DNA of 64,000 bases, from positions 434,001 to 498,000 of the forward strand of contig JASXTE010000015.1 in assembly GCA_030280995.1 (NCBI GenBank), written 5' to 3'. Shown piece by piece: positions 1-9,336 of the stretch. The position numbers and the translations under genes were made by a program. Numbering within the stretch: the stretch's first letter is position 1; every line of letters begins with the position of its first letter. Source of the stretch: Hemileia vastatrix. Its lineage: Eukaryota > Basidiomycota > Pucciniomycetes > Pucciniales > Zaghouaniaceae. Under the pieces are notes generated by a model, which saw only the letters and a program-made list of their open reading frames with translations, made no database searches and had not been told where the DNA came from.

Positions 1-487
1 ATTTGTTTGAAAGGTCATTATATTTATTACTCAATGAATCATATTTAAGAGTTAGAGACAAATGTTCTTTCTCTAATTCTTTATTACGTGTTGCTAATTG
101 AGAAATGTTCAATGTTAAGGATGAAATTGTATCACTAGTGAGCTTAACTGTCTGTTCCTCACAATCAGTCATTCTATTCCACAATGCTGAAACAATTCTA
201 TGGACAGTTGGATTATTGTTAAAATATTCCATGTCCTCCTTTTCAATTCTCTCACTCTCCTGTGAACTTCTCATCTCACTAGTAGGTGGTTGCAACTGAG
301 GATTAACTGTATTATCATTGTATATAGTACTGTTATTATGGACAAAAGACAAGTCAGGTGTATCTACTCTAAAACCTAAATTTCTTAAATCCTCCTCTAT
401 TTTTTGTACAGACTTAACATCAATAGAATTACCTATATTGTAATTATCAGTATTATGTCTAATCTGAGAGGGTAAGTTACTTACCAA
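1..487 (-). pseudogene. gag: gag N-terminal part of G2, start codon lost
   Basis: The minus strand is colinear with the first 160 or so codons of G's gag at 46993-48060, including the coiled-coil stretch rich in Asn, Ser and Leu. The ATG of G (48058-48060) is TTG here (485-487), so initiation at the homologous place is lost unless a non-ATG start or a fusion with the upstream ORF is used. The sequence around the start, ATGGTAAGT in G, also looks like a 5' splice donor, so the real N-terminus could be a spliced one. Confidence 0.7.
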
Positions 488-942
488 GGGATGGTTGCCA
501 GTCCTGATTTTTGGCGCTTTTTTCCCTTGTAAGGGTGAGCTGAGGAAGTCAGATGAGGGGGTGGATCCCTGTTGCAACTGTGGCTTGTCCACTGTTGGTG
601 AAACCAGTCCCATTTCCATTTGTCTACCAGGATTTTCTCCTGGGAGTGAGTGGACCCTCCTTGGGTAGGGGGTTGCTGATTTGATTGACTGGGCTGGCCT
701 CCCTTTAATTCTGCCATTGCCTGATTCATCTGCTGAAATCCTACCTTGCAATTGTTTTGCAACTGCTCTACTTCTTTGAACATGAGAGATTTTGATTCCT
801 CTAGCTTCAGAATCTGTTTGGCCAGGTGGGACAGTTGATCCTGAAGAGGAGGAGACGTCTTTTTGATAGTTATCTTTTTTAAGAGGGCGTCCTTTTCCTC
901 TATACTCATGCTTTCTGGCTGGGGGTACTGTTGTCCCTTCAT
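481..942 (-). CDS. G2 upstream ORF: coiled-coil protein, possible N-terminal Gag segment
   Basis: An intact ORF of about 153 codons; I chose the Met at 942 because the ATG lies in a favourable ACCATG context shared with G (48515). The middle is heptad-like (repeated L-x6-L around residues 30-75, with QLSHLAKQ and FKEVEQLQ), followed by a Gln/Pro/Ser-rich stretch and a Trp-rich tail. The stop codon overlaps the gag start region: in G the string ATGGTAA holds both the gag ATG and this stop. That arrangement suggests reinitiation, frameshifting or splicing. I do not recognise the protein; it could be the matrix-like part of Gag. The G copy carries two extra stops. Confidence 0.55.
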   Translation of the reverse strand: MKGQQYPQPESMSIEEKDALLKKITIKKTSPPLQDQLSHLAKQILKLEESKSLMFKEVEQLQNNCKVGFQQMNQAMAELKGGQPSQSNQQPPTQGGSTHSQEKILVDKWKWDWFHQQWTSHSCNRDPPPHLTSSAHPYKGKKRQKSGLATIPW

Positions 943-1538
943 GGTGATGTCCTGGAAAGTTTTTATTAGCTTTAGACCTGGTATTATAAGCAGGCTGTTC
1001 ACTTACACTATCCTGGGGAGCGTTCATATTGTTCAGAATAACAATATTTTACGTCTACAAAAGGAAAAAACTCTTTGGAATTAGTAGACAAAAGATATTA
1101 GTAATTATCTTACTAATAAAAAAGCAATGGAGCTTACCCTGAATTTATATCTTTATTTATTTAAATAAAATATAAGAAAAATTCGAAAGAATCTGTTAAA
1201 AATATAATAATAAGTTTAAATAGACCTCTATAAGGGTGAATAATTAGCTTACCAAGCTTTAGCCAAATACCAATTTAATTGGGTGTTATATTGGTGTCCA
1301 AATACCAAGTGAAATTGGGTTTATATTGGGTACAGTTACTACTGTAAATATCTAATTTTTATGATAAAAAATTAGTACAATTATTATAAGGATTCTTTTC
1401 CGCAATCAATGAGTTATGATGACCCACTAATATGCCACAGACCCAAATATTTGGTTAATTTTGAGTTGTACTAAGGTAAAAATCACGTCCCAAGGCTTAT
1501 ACTAAATAATAAGTAAAATATAAGGAAAGACCCCCAAT
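943..1538 (-). other. G2 untranslated leader with primer-binding region
   Basis: There is no gene. The leader matches 48516-49110 of G. It holds short palindromes such as CCAATTTAATTGG near 1270-1285 and several near-repeats of AAATACCAA. The primer-binding site should sit next to the LTR: on the minus strand the LTR end CTGACA is followed by ATTGGGGGTCTTTCC, a plausible tRNA 3'-end match that I could not assign to a tRNA. Confidence 0.5.
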
Positions 1539-2715
1539 TGTCAGTACAGTCTAGTATATAAGTATGATATAATAGTATTATTTTATGGTCCTACTACTTA
1601 TTAATAAATGATTTAGTGATTAAACCTCAGGGGAAGACTAATAGAATAGTTATACTCAAATTAAACTCACAATACTTGGATTTAAATGCGTGCTAGTGGT
1701 GGAAAATAGAAGAATAAAATATAGTTATAGCTTTTATAAAGATAATATCAATTTATAAGGGCTTTATAATATATTTCTGAATGTTAATAATTGTAGTGTA
1801 ATGTTTATTTGAAGTGTAGTAATTGAATGATGATAATAAACCGTCAAAATCCCTCCTTACTTATACCCAAATCCACTGGAGTGCACAGACCTTCAATCCA
1901 GATGATGTCACTGCTATCCCCGGCAATTACAGCACTGTGAGGGCCCATCACCTCCCCATGGCGTCCACTTCAAGCAGTTTCAACACCCAGACCTCCAGTA
2001 AGGACCCTCCATCACTATTAATAATAACACAGAGTCATACCATAAATAGAAAACCCAGATAAAAGCGGATACCATAAAGAAACAGGTAAAATAAATGATC
2101 AAAAAGAGATTTAATGAAACTAAAAGCATATAAAGGAAACAAATAAAATGTCCAAGCCCCCAATAACATCCCCAAGCATCCACATTAACCCAAATACATA
2201 TTTCCAACCCATAAATCCGTGAATAACCATCCAAGGAAGTAATTTTAGTTGTCCAAACTGGGTGTATGCGCCTGATATAGGTGTCTATGCTTCTGTAGGC
2301 GTTGTGAGTCCACTGATTTCGTCCATATGACCTAAAATAAGCAGAAAAACAAAGGTTATAGGCTATTAAGGGGCTAAAACCCACTTATATACCTAAATAT
2401 ACATAATATACTGCATATTTCACTGAATATGAGATTTATGTATACATATAAGCTTATGTATGTCAATAATTACTTCATATCACTTAAGATAAGTATATTA
2501 TGACTCCATTAACACCTTAATAAGTATTATTAGGCCATGGATAAGCTATTTAAACTATTATAAATTATATAATAGAATAATAATTATATATATATATAAT
2601 AAAATAATATATATTATTATTTTAACCTTATTTTTAAGATATAAGCTTAATCTAGTTAAGGTTATCTTATTTTAAGCATAAGAAATACTCAGTCCTAAGG
2701 ATATTTAGGCTGACA
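1539..2715 (-). repeat. G2 5' LTR
   Basis: A full LTR of 1177 bases with terminal inverted repeats TGTCAG and CTGACA. It is closely similar along its length to the two LTRs of G (41458-42634 and 49111-50286). It contains an AT microsatellite near 2585-2625 and no convincing ORF. The three copies allow relative dating of the two insertions. Confidence 0.92.
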
Positions 2716-3767
2716 TTGACCAAGGGAGTTGGAGAAAACCCAGAGAAAAATCCCCTGTCCCTTTAGAAAAATATAAGTGAGTTTTACCTGCTACAGTAAA
2801 TTGGTTCCTGTTGTTTAAAGCCCCTTTTCCAATACACTTGACTGCTTGATGAAACAAGAAAGTAGTCTCCAGACAGACTACCAAACCAAAGAACTGAAAT
2901 GTATACCAATGTCCACACCAGAGAAAGAAATGATACTTGATGTAGGTTGCAAATCCACACAAGAGACTGCAATAACACTTGATATAGCATTCAAGACTAC
3001 ACCAGATAAAACAGTTGCCAAAATTGAGTTAAATGAAGAACTAACCTTGCAACAAACACAGCCAATTGTGGCCAAAAAACAGTGAAAATTGAGTGAGGAA
3101 CAAGTATATCACCTCCGGATGGTTGTATGAAAATTAAAGTTGCCCCAAACTGTCTTATTCACTATATACACACAGACCACTATCTAAGAGCCCATGTACA
3201 CCAACGAATTTGGTGTTTCTGAGTGCCAAATTGCATAAAAGCCCTCTAGAAACGCTTCCCAGCTTTCTAAAACAGAGGCAGGTGATTCGCCCACCTGAGG
3301 CGGCCGGACCACCCTGAAGCCAGAAAACCACCAAAAACCTCCAAAAATACTCAAAATACTTAGAAAAATCTACTAAAACTACTCAAACTTTTAAACACAT
3401 AATTAAGCTATAAAAACATTGTGACATGAAACATATAAAAAATTAGCCCATTCTAATGGTATTAAGCACTTAACCCTAAGACTTAAGGTTAGCCAGTAAA
3501 ATGCAAAAATCAAAATCAAACAGCAATCTTTTAAAATGAAAAATGAGAAATAATCCTTTAAATACTTAGAATATAAAAAATGTCTAAGAGACATAAAAGA
3601 TAGAGAAAGACTGGGGCTATCCAATGGTAATACTCATATTTGCGCAGTCCCAATATTCGCCCAAAAAGTCTAGAAAAAAACCCAACTATTAAACAATGCC
3701 TTTTAAGACATTTCAAAACAACACCAAATAGACCAACAAAGGGCTCTGCCAATGTTGGAACACCACA
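2716..3767 (-). repeat. K 3' LTR, interrupted by G2
   Basis: Read on the minus strand it starts TGTGGTGTTCC at 3767, directly after the polypurine tract GGAGGCAGGATG, so it is the downstream LTR of minus-strand K. The first 330 bases match the plus-oriented LTR at 63688-64000. The end (2716-2850, and around 3210-3320) matches the solo LTR at 37770-38674. The last bases are displaced by G2. Its U3 edge lies 18 bases from the start of an opposite-strand gene, so antisense promoter activity from this LTR is plausible. Confidence 0.85.
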
Positions 3768-3785
3768 TCCTGCCTCCAATAGAGA

Positions 3786-4440
3786 ATGTCCACATTCTCC
3801 TACATCACAACCACCATGTTCAGCTTTCTTTCCAAATCTGCTACTGACATGGGTCCTTGCCAATACTGCATTGACAACAATTTCATCTGTACCATCACAC
3901 CACCAGCTCATCCCTACAGAACATCCTGTGATGCATGTCACTCTAGGAAGAAGACTTGTTTCAGACATGGACCATTTTCCTCTTCAAAATCTTCTCCTCC
4001 TCCACCATCTGATCCACCTTCCACCAGCACCAAAAGATCCATACCATCCATCCTGATCCCCAGACTGTTCAACAAACTACACCCTTCAAAAAAGAGTGCC
4101 AACCCTGCTACAAACACTAGCTCTTCCATTCCTGGTCCTTCTGATGGTAAGCCCAATACTTCTTCATACTGAAACTCAATCTGAAAAATTTCCAGTTCAT
4201 TTCCATCCAGACAGTGATGATGACAATTTGGGAACCATTGAAGAACTCCCACCTAATCCATTGCCCACCATCAAAGAAAAATTTCAACAAAATTCTTCAC
4301 AACAGAAGCATCTAATTCTAAATTACTTCCAATAAACTCCTGCCAGAAATCCACATGAACTTGAAAAAAGGAAGAACCTCATTCACCAGTTCAAAGCCAA
4401 TGCTGAGCATTTTGTTACATCTCTTGATTCTTTTCTGTAA
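3786..4440 (+). CDS. Antisense six-cysteine (Zn-cluster-like) gene K-a in K's 3' region
   Basis: It lies opposite to K's transcription. Exon 1 is 3786-4146; an intron of 49 bases (4147-4195, GTAAGC to TTCCAG) joins in frame to exon 2 at 4196. Residues about 25-60 hold C-x2-C-x6-C-x12-C-x2-C-x6-C with a basic HSRKKT before the last Cys, which is Zn2Cys6-like spacing but with the basic half second. A Ser/Pro-rich linker and an acidic patch (DSDDD) follow. An in-frame TAA at 4333-4335 is followed by 34 open codons with an ELEKRKNLI motif that resembles the tails of the P and H homologues, so the stop is probably a mutation. DNA binding is inferred only. Homologues: 5120, 31287, 37411 and 39811. 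Confidence 0.62.
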
Positions 4441-5119
4441 TTTCTTCTTGCCTGAAAATCTTTATTTAGAAATAAAAAATAAAAAAACTTCTCATTTTAG
4501 AGTCTTGGGGGACTAATCCTCAGTTTTATGTCTTGGGGGACTCAAAAACCCTCAGTTTATAGTCTTGGGGGACTCCAAAACCTGAATTAAAAAGACAGAA
4601 CCAGAGATCAAAACATTAAAGACCAAAGAAACAAACTAATATTCTGGGGTAACTGTTCTACAGAGCAGCCAGCTAATCAGTTACCCCTACACTTGCCTTA
4701 ACAAAACTCAGAGACTCCCCCTTGGGTGCCCTCTGCCAGAATCACACCAACTCCACATTATCAGTTTATAGTCCTGAAGGACTCATCCAACAACCATCCT
4801 CAGTTTAAAGTCTTGGGGGACTATCCACAGCATTCAGTTTAAAGTCTTGATGGACTTACAGATCCACAGTAGTAATAAAAAATAAAAATCTTGAAGTAAT
4901 CTTGAAATAACCAGCCAGTTTTAAGTCTTGGAGGACTTCCATACTTCAGTTTAAAGTCTTGATGGACTACAAACATTTTGCATTTAAAGGCAGAGCCACC
5001 TCCATGCACAGTGCTCCACAGCCAACCTGATGAACTTCCACTCTTTCTTCATTATCTACACATCACTAATGAAATTTTCATTCATCTCTTTTCTCTTCAT
5101 TATTTTTCCTTCACAGATC
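4441..5119 (-). repeat. Array of stem-loop/TTAAACTG motifs in K's 3' region, first block
   Basis: There is no gene on either strand. On K's sense (minus) strand about eight copies of the motif occur (near 4478, 4521, 4553, 4762, 4800, 4838, 4918 and 4945). Each has a stem AGTC/GACT around a six-base loop (CCCCAA, CACCAA-like), then a tail close to TTAAACTG. A separate 42-base hairpin sits inside at 4646-4687. The block lies between two opposite-strand genes and resembles the second block at 7440-7986, as if gene plus array had duplicated. Confidence 0.7.
4646..4687 (-). other. Conserved hairpin, copy K1 (10-bp stem GGGGTAACTG/CAGTTACCCC)
   Basis: Perfect ten-base arms flank a loop of 22 bases containing GAGCAGCCAG. 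The same hairpin recurs at 7544-7585 and 7805-7845 in K, 12502-12542 in M and 29048-29089 in P. In M and P the C:G pair near the stem base is T:A on both sides (GGGGTAATTG / CAATTAC), a compensating change. Function unknown; it may act in RNA processing, packaging or translation of the element transcript. Confidence 0.65.
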
Positions 5120-6250
5120 ATGGCTGAATCCCCAGACTTTGACCCATTGGACCTTCCCTGTTTCACTTCTTCAAAGGACTATACTTGTAAACAGTGCATC
5201 CACATGTGCAGGAATTGTACTTTCACTCTTTCAAATCCTCAGGCCAAATTCTATAACAGAGCCTGTGATTCTTGCAGCTCTAAAAAGAAAAGATGTGACA
5301 GAAACCCCAACTATCCAATACCTCTGCCTTCACCTTCACATAAATATATTTCCAGATCTCCTACCAGGTCACCAGAACTTGGACCTGCTTCCTCTTCTTT
5401 ATCTTCTGCTCCTTCCAGAAGATCACACCGTTCTATTCCCAAAATACTCCCTAAAAGACCTGCTTTATCTTCTCAAGAATCTGATTTTATCTCAGAAAAT
5501 TTGGCTAAATCAGCTTCAAAATCAGCTCCCATTCTGTTAGACCACGTCCAGGCAGCCTGCCCGCCTTTCCGGAAAGCAAAAATCTGGCTCTAAATTCCCA
5601 AATTCAGCCAGATAACAGCCAAAATACACCATTAAACACCAACAACTCTACGCAACCACCTCCTAGCGCTCCCAGAGCAATGCGTACACACAAAATTTCT
5701 TCCTCAGAAAACCCCAATAATTTAAACATCTCTAAAAAGCCTGCCAGAGGACCTTCTGAGAAAACCAGAGCATGCAACACTGGTTCCAAAAAAAAATCTC
5801 CGGTTACTTCAAGAAGAACTAACTACACCTCTCCTCTAGCTGCCATTTATTCCTCTTATGGGTCCCTTTCTTCTAGATATTCATCTAGCAAATCACAATC
5901 AGCTCCCAGGTCACTTCTCCTGATCCTTCCTTCAACAACCCAGGTAATCCACCACCAGTGTTCAAACCAACTGGGCCAAGCAATAATAATATCCACAACA
6001 ACAACAGCAGCCCTGCTGCTCCAACAAAGCCACAGGAACGCCCTTCTTCTCCTTCATCTTCTCAGAACCATTTGGAGAATGATAATGAGAATCCATACCT
6101 CTATCTGGTTTATCCTCCTTCAACATCCATTCAGCTTTCTTCAACAGCTCAAATCCTGGCCACTTACAAATTTGATGATCTCCCAATCTGTAAGTACCAT
6201 ATTAATAAATCCAATTTCTTTAACAGAGAAAAATTACTGATCTAATACTT
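5120..6250 (+). pseudogene. Antisense six-cysteine gene K-b (two frameshifts)
   Basis: A second opposite-strand gene of the same family. From ATG 5120, right after a possible splice acceptor TTCACAG, residues about 23-60 show C-x2-C-x6-C-x15-C-x2-C-x6-C ending CDSCSSKKKRCDRN, very like the basic half of a fungal Zn2Cys6 domain. A Ser/Pro-rich linker follows. The frame shifts near 5540 and near 5905; the three pieces together form one low-complexity Ser/Pro/Asn-rich chain. A GTAAGT to TTAACAG intron candidate lies at about 6190-6227. A piece at 6369-6728 (NELEKNLRKKLLDDHW) could be the C-terminal helical part. Not functional as it stands. Confidence 0.5.
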
Positions 6251-7365
6251 CCATGTAGTTGGAATCATGTCTCCTGAAACTACAATTGGGATTGGTCAAC
6301 CTCTAGAAACTACCTTAACGCTGGATTACGCCAACATGAAACAACACCTAAGCATGATGTGTTAAAACATGCTTAAGGCCTTTGCTCTCAACGGTCCGTT
6401 GAATGAGTTGGAAAAGAATCTGAGGAAAAAGCTCCTTGATGACCACTGGAAAATGTCTAGAATAATCAAGCACACCTTCATACACTCTATCCCCGCTTCT
6501 TTTACTTCTTCCCAAAAATTACCTTCAACTCTGGTCCCTGACCATTACAACCAATATACACTTTCCAGACACCTACACCACAAAGAACACAGTTCTTCCA
6601 CCAATCCTAAAAAATGTAAAAACACCATCATAATCCAGACCAACTGCTGGAGGTTTCTTCTTCCAGACATTAAAATAAACAAGAAAGAAATTAATAAGTC
6701 ACTAAATAGAGATAACAATAATAATTAACAGAAATATATATATATAAATTTGTTTTATTTTTATTCTACTTTATTTTATTTTTATTTTTTTTATTTTTAT
6801 ATATTTTTTTATATTTATTTTAAACTACTAACATACTAAAAAAAAACTTGAAAATAAATAACAAAATTAACCAAAAAATATGAGTGTTGAAAATTTAAAA
6901 TGAAATGAATAATAATAATAACATGAGACAAATAATAGTTACTAATGGTATTCCCCAGACAAATGATGAGTTTATCCCCTGATACCTTACCCACATCCAA
7001 GTGCACTTTGATGTGAATACACTGTTAAATAAAATTTATTTGAATTGAAATAAAGATGAAATAAATTTAAATTGAGAAAATAAAAAGAAAATAGAAAGAA
7101 AATAGCATTGCCTGGCCAATTGATGAGCCTTTTCTAACTAATGCTTTCCCACATCCAGGTGATCCTGATGTGGTGAAACCAAATAATATAATTTTTGATT
7201 TTTCCCTCTTTATATCCTAATAACTCTTATAAAAAAATTAAAAGAAAAAAAAGAAAAAAGAAAATAATCTAAAACTAGCATCTAACACAACCATAGACAC
7301 AAAAATTAAAGAAAAGAAAAAGAAAAAAAAAATCCGGCTCCATAGAAAGTCCAGTCCAAGGAAAT
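6251..7365. other. K 3' region: AT-rich tracts and two near-palindromes
   Basis: There is no supported gene beyond the possible tail at 6369-6728. About 6730-6880 is low-complexity T/A sequence. Two short near-palindromes occur at 6991-7016 and 7149-7173: outer arms CCACATC and GATGTGG enclose AAGTGCACTT in the first and AGGTGATCCT in the second, so the inner arms changed together. Each follows a conserved phrase around TTGATGAG. Counterparts are 12127-12152 in M and 29434-29459 in P. Confidence 0.55.
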
Positions 7366-7421
7366 GATCACTGGGTGGGCTCCCTCCAATAAGTAAGAAT
7401 GATAGGAGGCCACCAGTGATC
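7366..7421 (-). other. Conserved long hairpin, copy in K
   Basis: Arms GATCACTGG-TGG-CTCC and GGAG-CCA-CCAGTGATC pair around a loop of about 17 bases. Counterparts with the same arms and a changed loop are at 12225-12280 (M) and 29307-29362 (P). It lies about 120 bases before the GGGGTAACTG hairpin in K and about 220-280 bases before it in M and P, so order is conserved and spacing is not. Not coding in any of the three. Confidence 0.6.
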
Positions 7422-7979
7422 CCTCACCAAGCTAAATAAACGTAAGAAGCCAGTTTAAAGTCATAGTGGACTTGAAAACTGAATAACAAAAACCAGAACT
7501 AGGATTCAACTAGGACAAAAAAAATACTTGAAACAGACATTATGGGGTAGCTTTTCTACAGAGCAGCCAGCACATCAGTTACCCCCACACTTTCCAAAAC
7601 AAAATCTAGAAGCCCCCCCTGGGTACCTTCTAACAAAAACACAAAATCCAACACATTAAACCAAAACCAATAAGCGTGAAGAGTCTGGCACTTGAAGACC
7701 AAAAGAAGTTCCAGTTTAAAGTCATAGAGGACTAAAAAACTGTGAAGAAAAACCAATACTAGGGTTCAACCAAATTAAGAGAAGGAGTTAGAAGCAGACT
7801 ATCTGGGGTAACTGTTGATAGAGCAGCCAGCCCATCAGTTACCCCCACACTTGCCAAAATAAAATCTAGAATCCCAACACATGGGTACCTTCTAAAAAAA
7901 AGTTTCAAACAAAACAGATGCACAGCATCAACAAAATCCAAAATTAAAGAATGGTCCATAGTTTATCCTCATTGTGGAG
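7422..7979 (-). repeat. Second block of stem-loop motifs and GGGGTAACTG hairpins in K
   Basis: There is no gene. Motif copies sit near 7451, 7712 and 7964 (the last with the CTCC/GAGG-type stem). GGGGTAACTG-type hairpins lie at 7544-7585 (5' arm decayed) and 7805-7845 (arms intact). The two hairpins and their flanks, about 260 bases apart, are a tandem duplication of one unit. Confidence 0.65.
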
Positions 7980-8402
7980 TCAATCTTCTTCACTTCTAGT
8001 GCCTCTAGTATAAAATCTCTTCACCTGATCCACAGCCACTCTCTTCTTTAAGACAGCACCATCTAACTCCTCCAAAACATAGGAGCCTCCAGACACCTGA
8101 GATCTGACTCTGTAAGGTCCATTCCATCTTTCAGAAAACATCTTTCCCCACTGACTCTCCAAACTTCTACTATACACCAAAATCAAACAACCAGGTTTCA
8201 ATGGATTCCTGAGTCTATGAGCCAACTTCTTGTCCCAGTACCTGACTGATTAATTTCTTATCTTTATCATTCTAGAGAATGCCTTCTCTTGACGTTCCTC
8301 TCTACATTTCAACTTTTGAATCCTGGCACAGAGCAACTCTTCTGTTGAGCATATATCATCCCAATCAATTCCAAAATAAGAGACAGTTTCCAAATCCACC
8401 GG
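7980..8402 (-). CDS. pol: K integrase C-terminal part (interrupted by H)
   Basis: The minus strand encodes the integrase tail shared with M, P and H: LVYSRSLESQWGKMF, ERWNGPYRV and VLEELDGAVLKKRVAVDQ. One in-frame stop (8250-8252) separates it from the upstream helix-rich part that starts VDLETVSYFGIDW. The upstream reading frame continues at 57447, where the protein reads AVLP; together with VDLE here this matches the uninterrupted motif in M and P. The break is exactly at the CCGG duplication flanking H. There is no chromodomain. Confidence 0.85.
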
Positions 8403-8886
8403 TGTAGACTGTTCTAAATTACTAAGCAGTAGACACAATGCAAGATGGGTTGGTTCTCCTTTTCAATTTCTAAAATGAAGCGCCTGACACTCTTATTTTC
8501 AAAGACAGCGCAATAATGTGTAACACTAATATTTGATTAGAAAGTTGAAAAGATGAGATGAGTCTTAGAGATCAGGAAAACAAGTATTTCTATCTGGATA
8601 TTTCTATTCTTAATAAGCACTAATATCAACAGCTAATCCCTCTTGAAGCGCTCTCTTTGAATATGCCTTATTATATCAATAAAATAACTATAATAATAGC
8701 TACTTCTACTAAATCTATATATTCTCTCTATTTTGCGCTCTTTCACTATACTATATGAAATACACACACAGACGCACAAATGGTAAAATACTCAGAAATA
8801 TCTTTAATTCACTATTCTATTTTACTTATATATATATTTCTCTTCTGTCATTCTATATATATATTTTTTTCCTTCTCTTTCGAATA
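8403..8886 (-). repeat. H 3' LTR, left piece
   Basis: It matches 56200-56683 of H's intact 5' LTR base by base apart from scattered changes. It ends at GAATA (8882-8886), the duplicated target of the copia insertion; the LTR resumes at 36528. Confidence 0.92.
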
Positions 8887-8891
8887 TAAAA

Positions 8892-8905
8892 GGTTATGGG
8901 CCCAG
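8892..8905 (+). promoter_or_regulatory. Copia primer-binding site for half initiator tRNA-Met
   Basis: GGTTATGGGCCCAG is complementary to the anticodon stem-loop of eukaryotic initiator tRNA-Met (CTGGGCCCATAACC), not to a tRNA 3' end. Drosophila copia is known to prime from the cleaved 5' half of this tRNA. The position at the very start of the internal region fits. Confidence 0.8.
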
Positions 8906-9336
8906 AGCTCCTCCAACTCTATTACAAAGTGGCTTCATCTCCAACAAATTCAGAGTCTTCCGACTCAGATTCCTCCTCACACACTATTACTCGACAAGCT
9001 CCTCTGACAAATTCTACACACTGGAACGAAATGGAAGTCAACTCTTACTCCGAAATTAAGGGAGTCGAAACTCTAACGAACAAAAACTTCTCCACCTGGA
9101 AAAATCAAATCTTCTATGCCCCGGAGATCAGAAATATGGACAAATTTCTCCTCAAAACTGTCATTGCCCTTACTGATGCCGCCGCTCTTGAATTTTTAAC
9201 TTTTGTAAAAATCAAACTGCTTTGATCTTACGAATGTTTATGGACGCCGAAAATCATACCTGATTTGTACATGATGAATCTGTTTTCGATCCCGCCACCC
9301 TATGGAAACAAGTTCAAGAACATTATGCTTCCACTT
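8896..9336 (+). pseudogene. gag: Copia gag, N-terminal fragment
   Basis: A Ser-rich start, then the gag motif LTNKNFSTWKNQI and, after a frameshift near 9225 and a TGA, ATLWKQVQEHYAS. The ATG at 8896 lies in the primer-binding site; the Met at 9031 (MEVNSYSEIKG) is an alternative start. The frame runs into M's LTR at 9337 and resumes at 21129 with TSAKNCASV; removing M and one duplication copy gives a continuous copia-type Gag sequence there. Confidence 0.75.

Larger units (their letters stand above)
1..2715 (-). mobile_element. Ty3/gypsy element G2, 5' portion only
   Basis: This stretch is a second copy of the right half of element G (47570-50286) in the same orientation: gag start, upstream coiled-coil ORF, leader and a complete 5' LTR. 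Protease, RT and integrase lie left of the window. It is inserted in the end of K's 3' LTR, which resumes at 2716. Comparison with the solo LTR at 37770-38674 shows that about 35 bases of that LTR end are missing here and should lie beyond the other G2 end. The target duplication cannot be checked from one side; the visible flank is TTGAC. Confidence 0.9.

Noticed and set aside
2585..2625. TA microsatellite in the G LTR as an origin or regulatory site
   Set aside because: Present in all G LTRs with variable length and no further motif; simple repeat.
2846..3085. Short ORFs in 2705-3085 on both strands
   Set aside because: They lie inside K's LTR and have no homologue in the solo LTR frame.
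3786..4440. Host Zn2Cys6 transcription factor gene captured once by an element
   Set aside because: Related genes sit at the same place in three elements of two or more lineages with different introns, so the gene is an old part of the superfamily; no host flank is visible.
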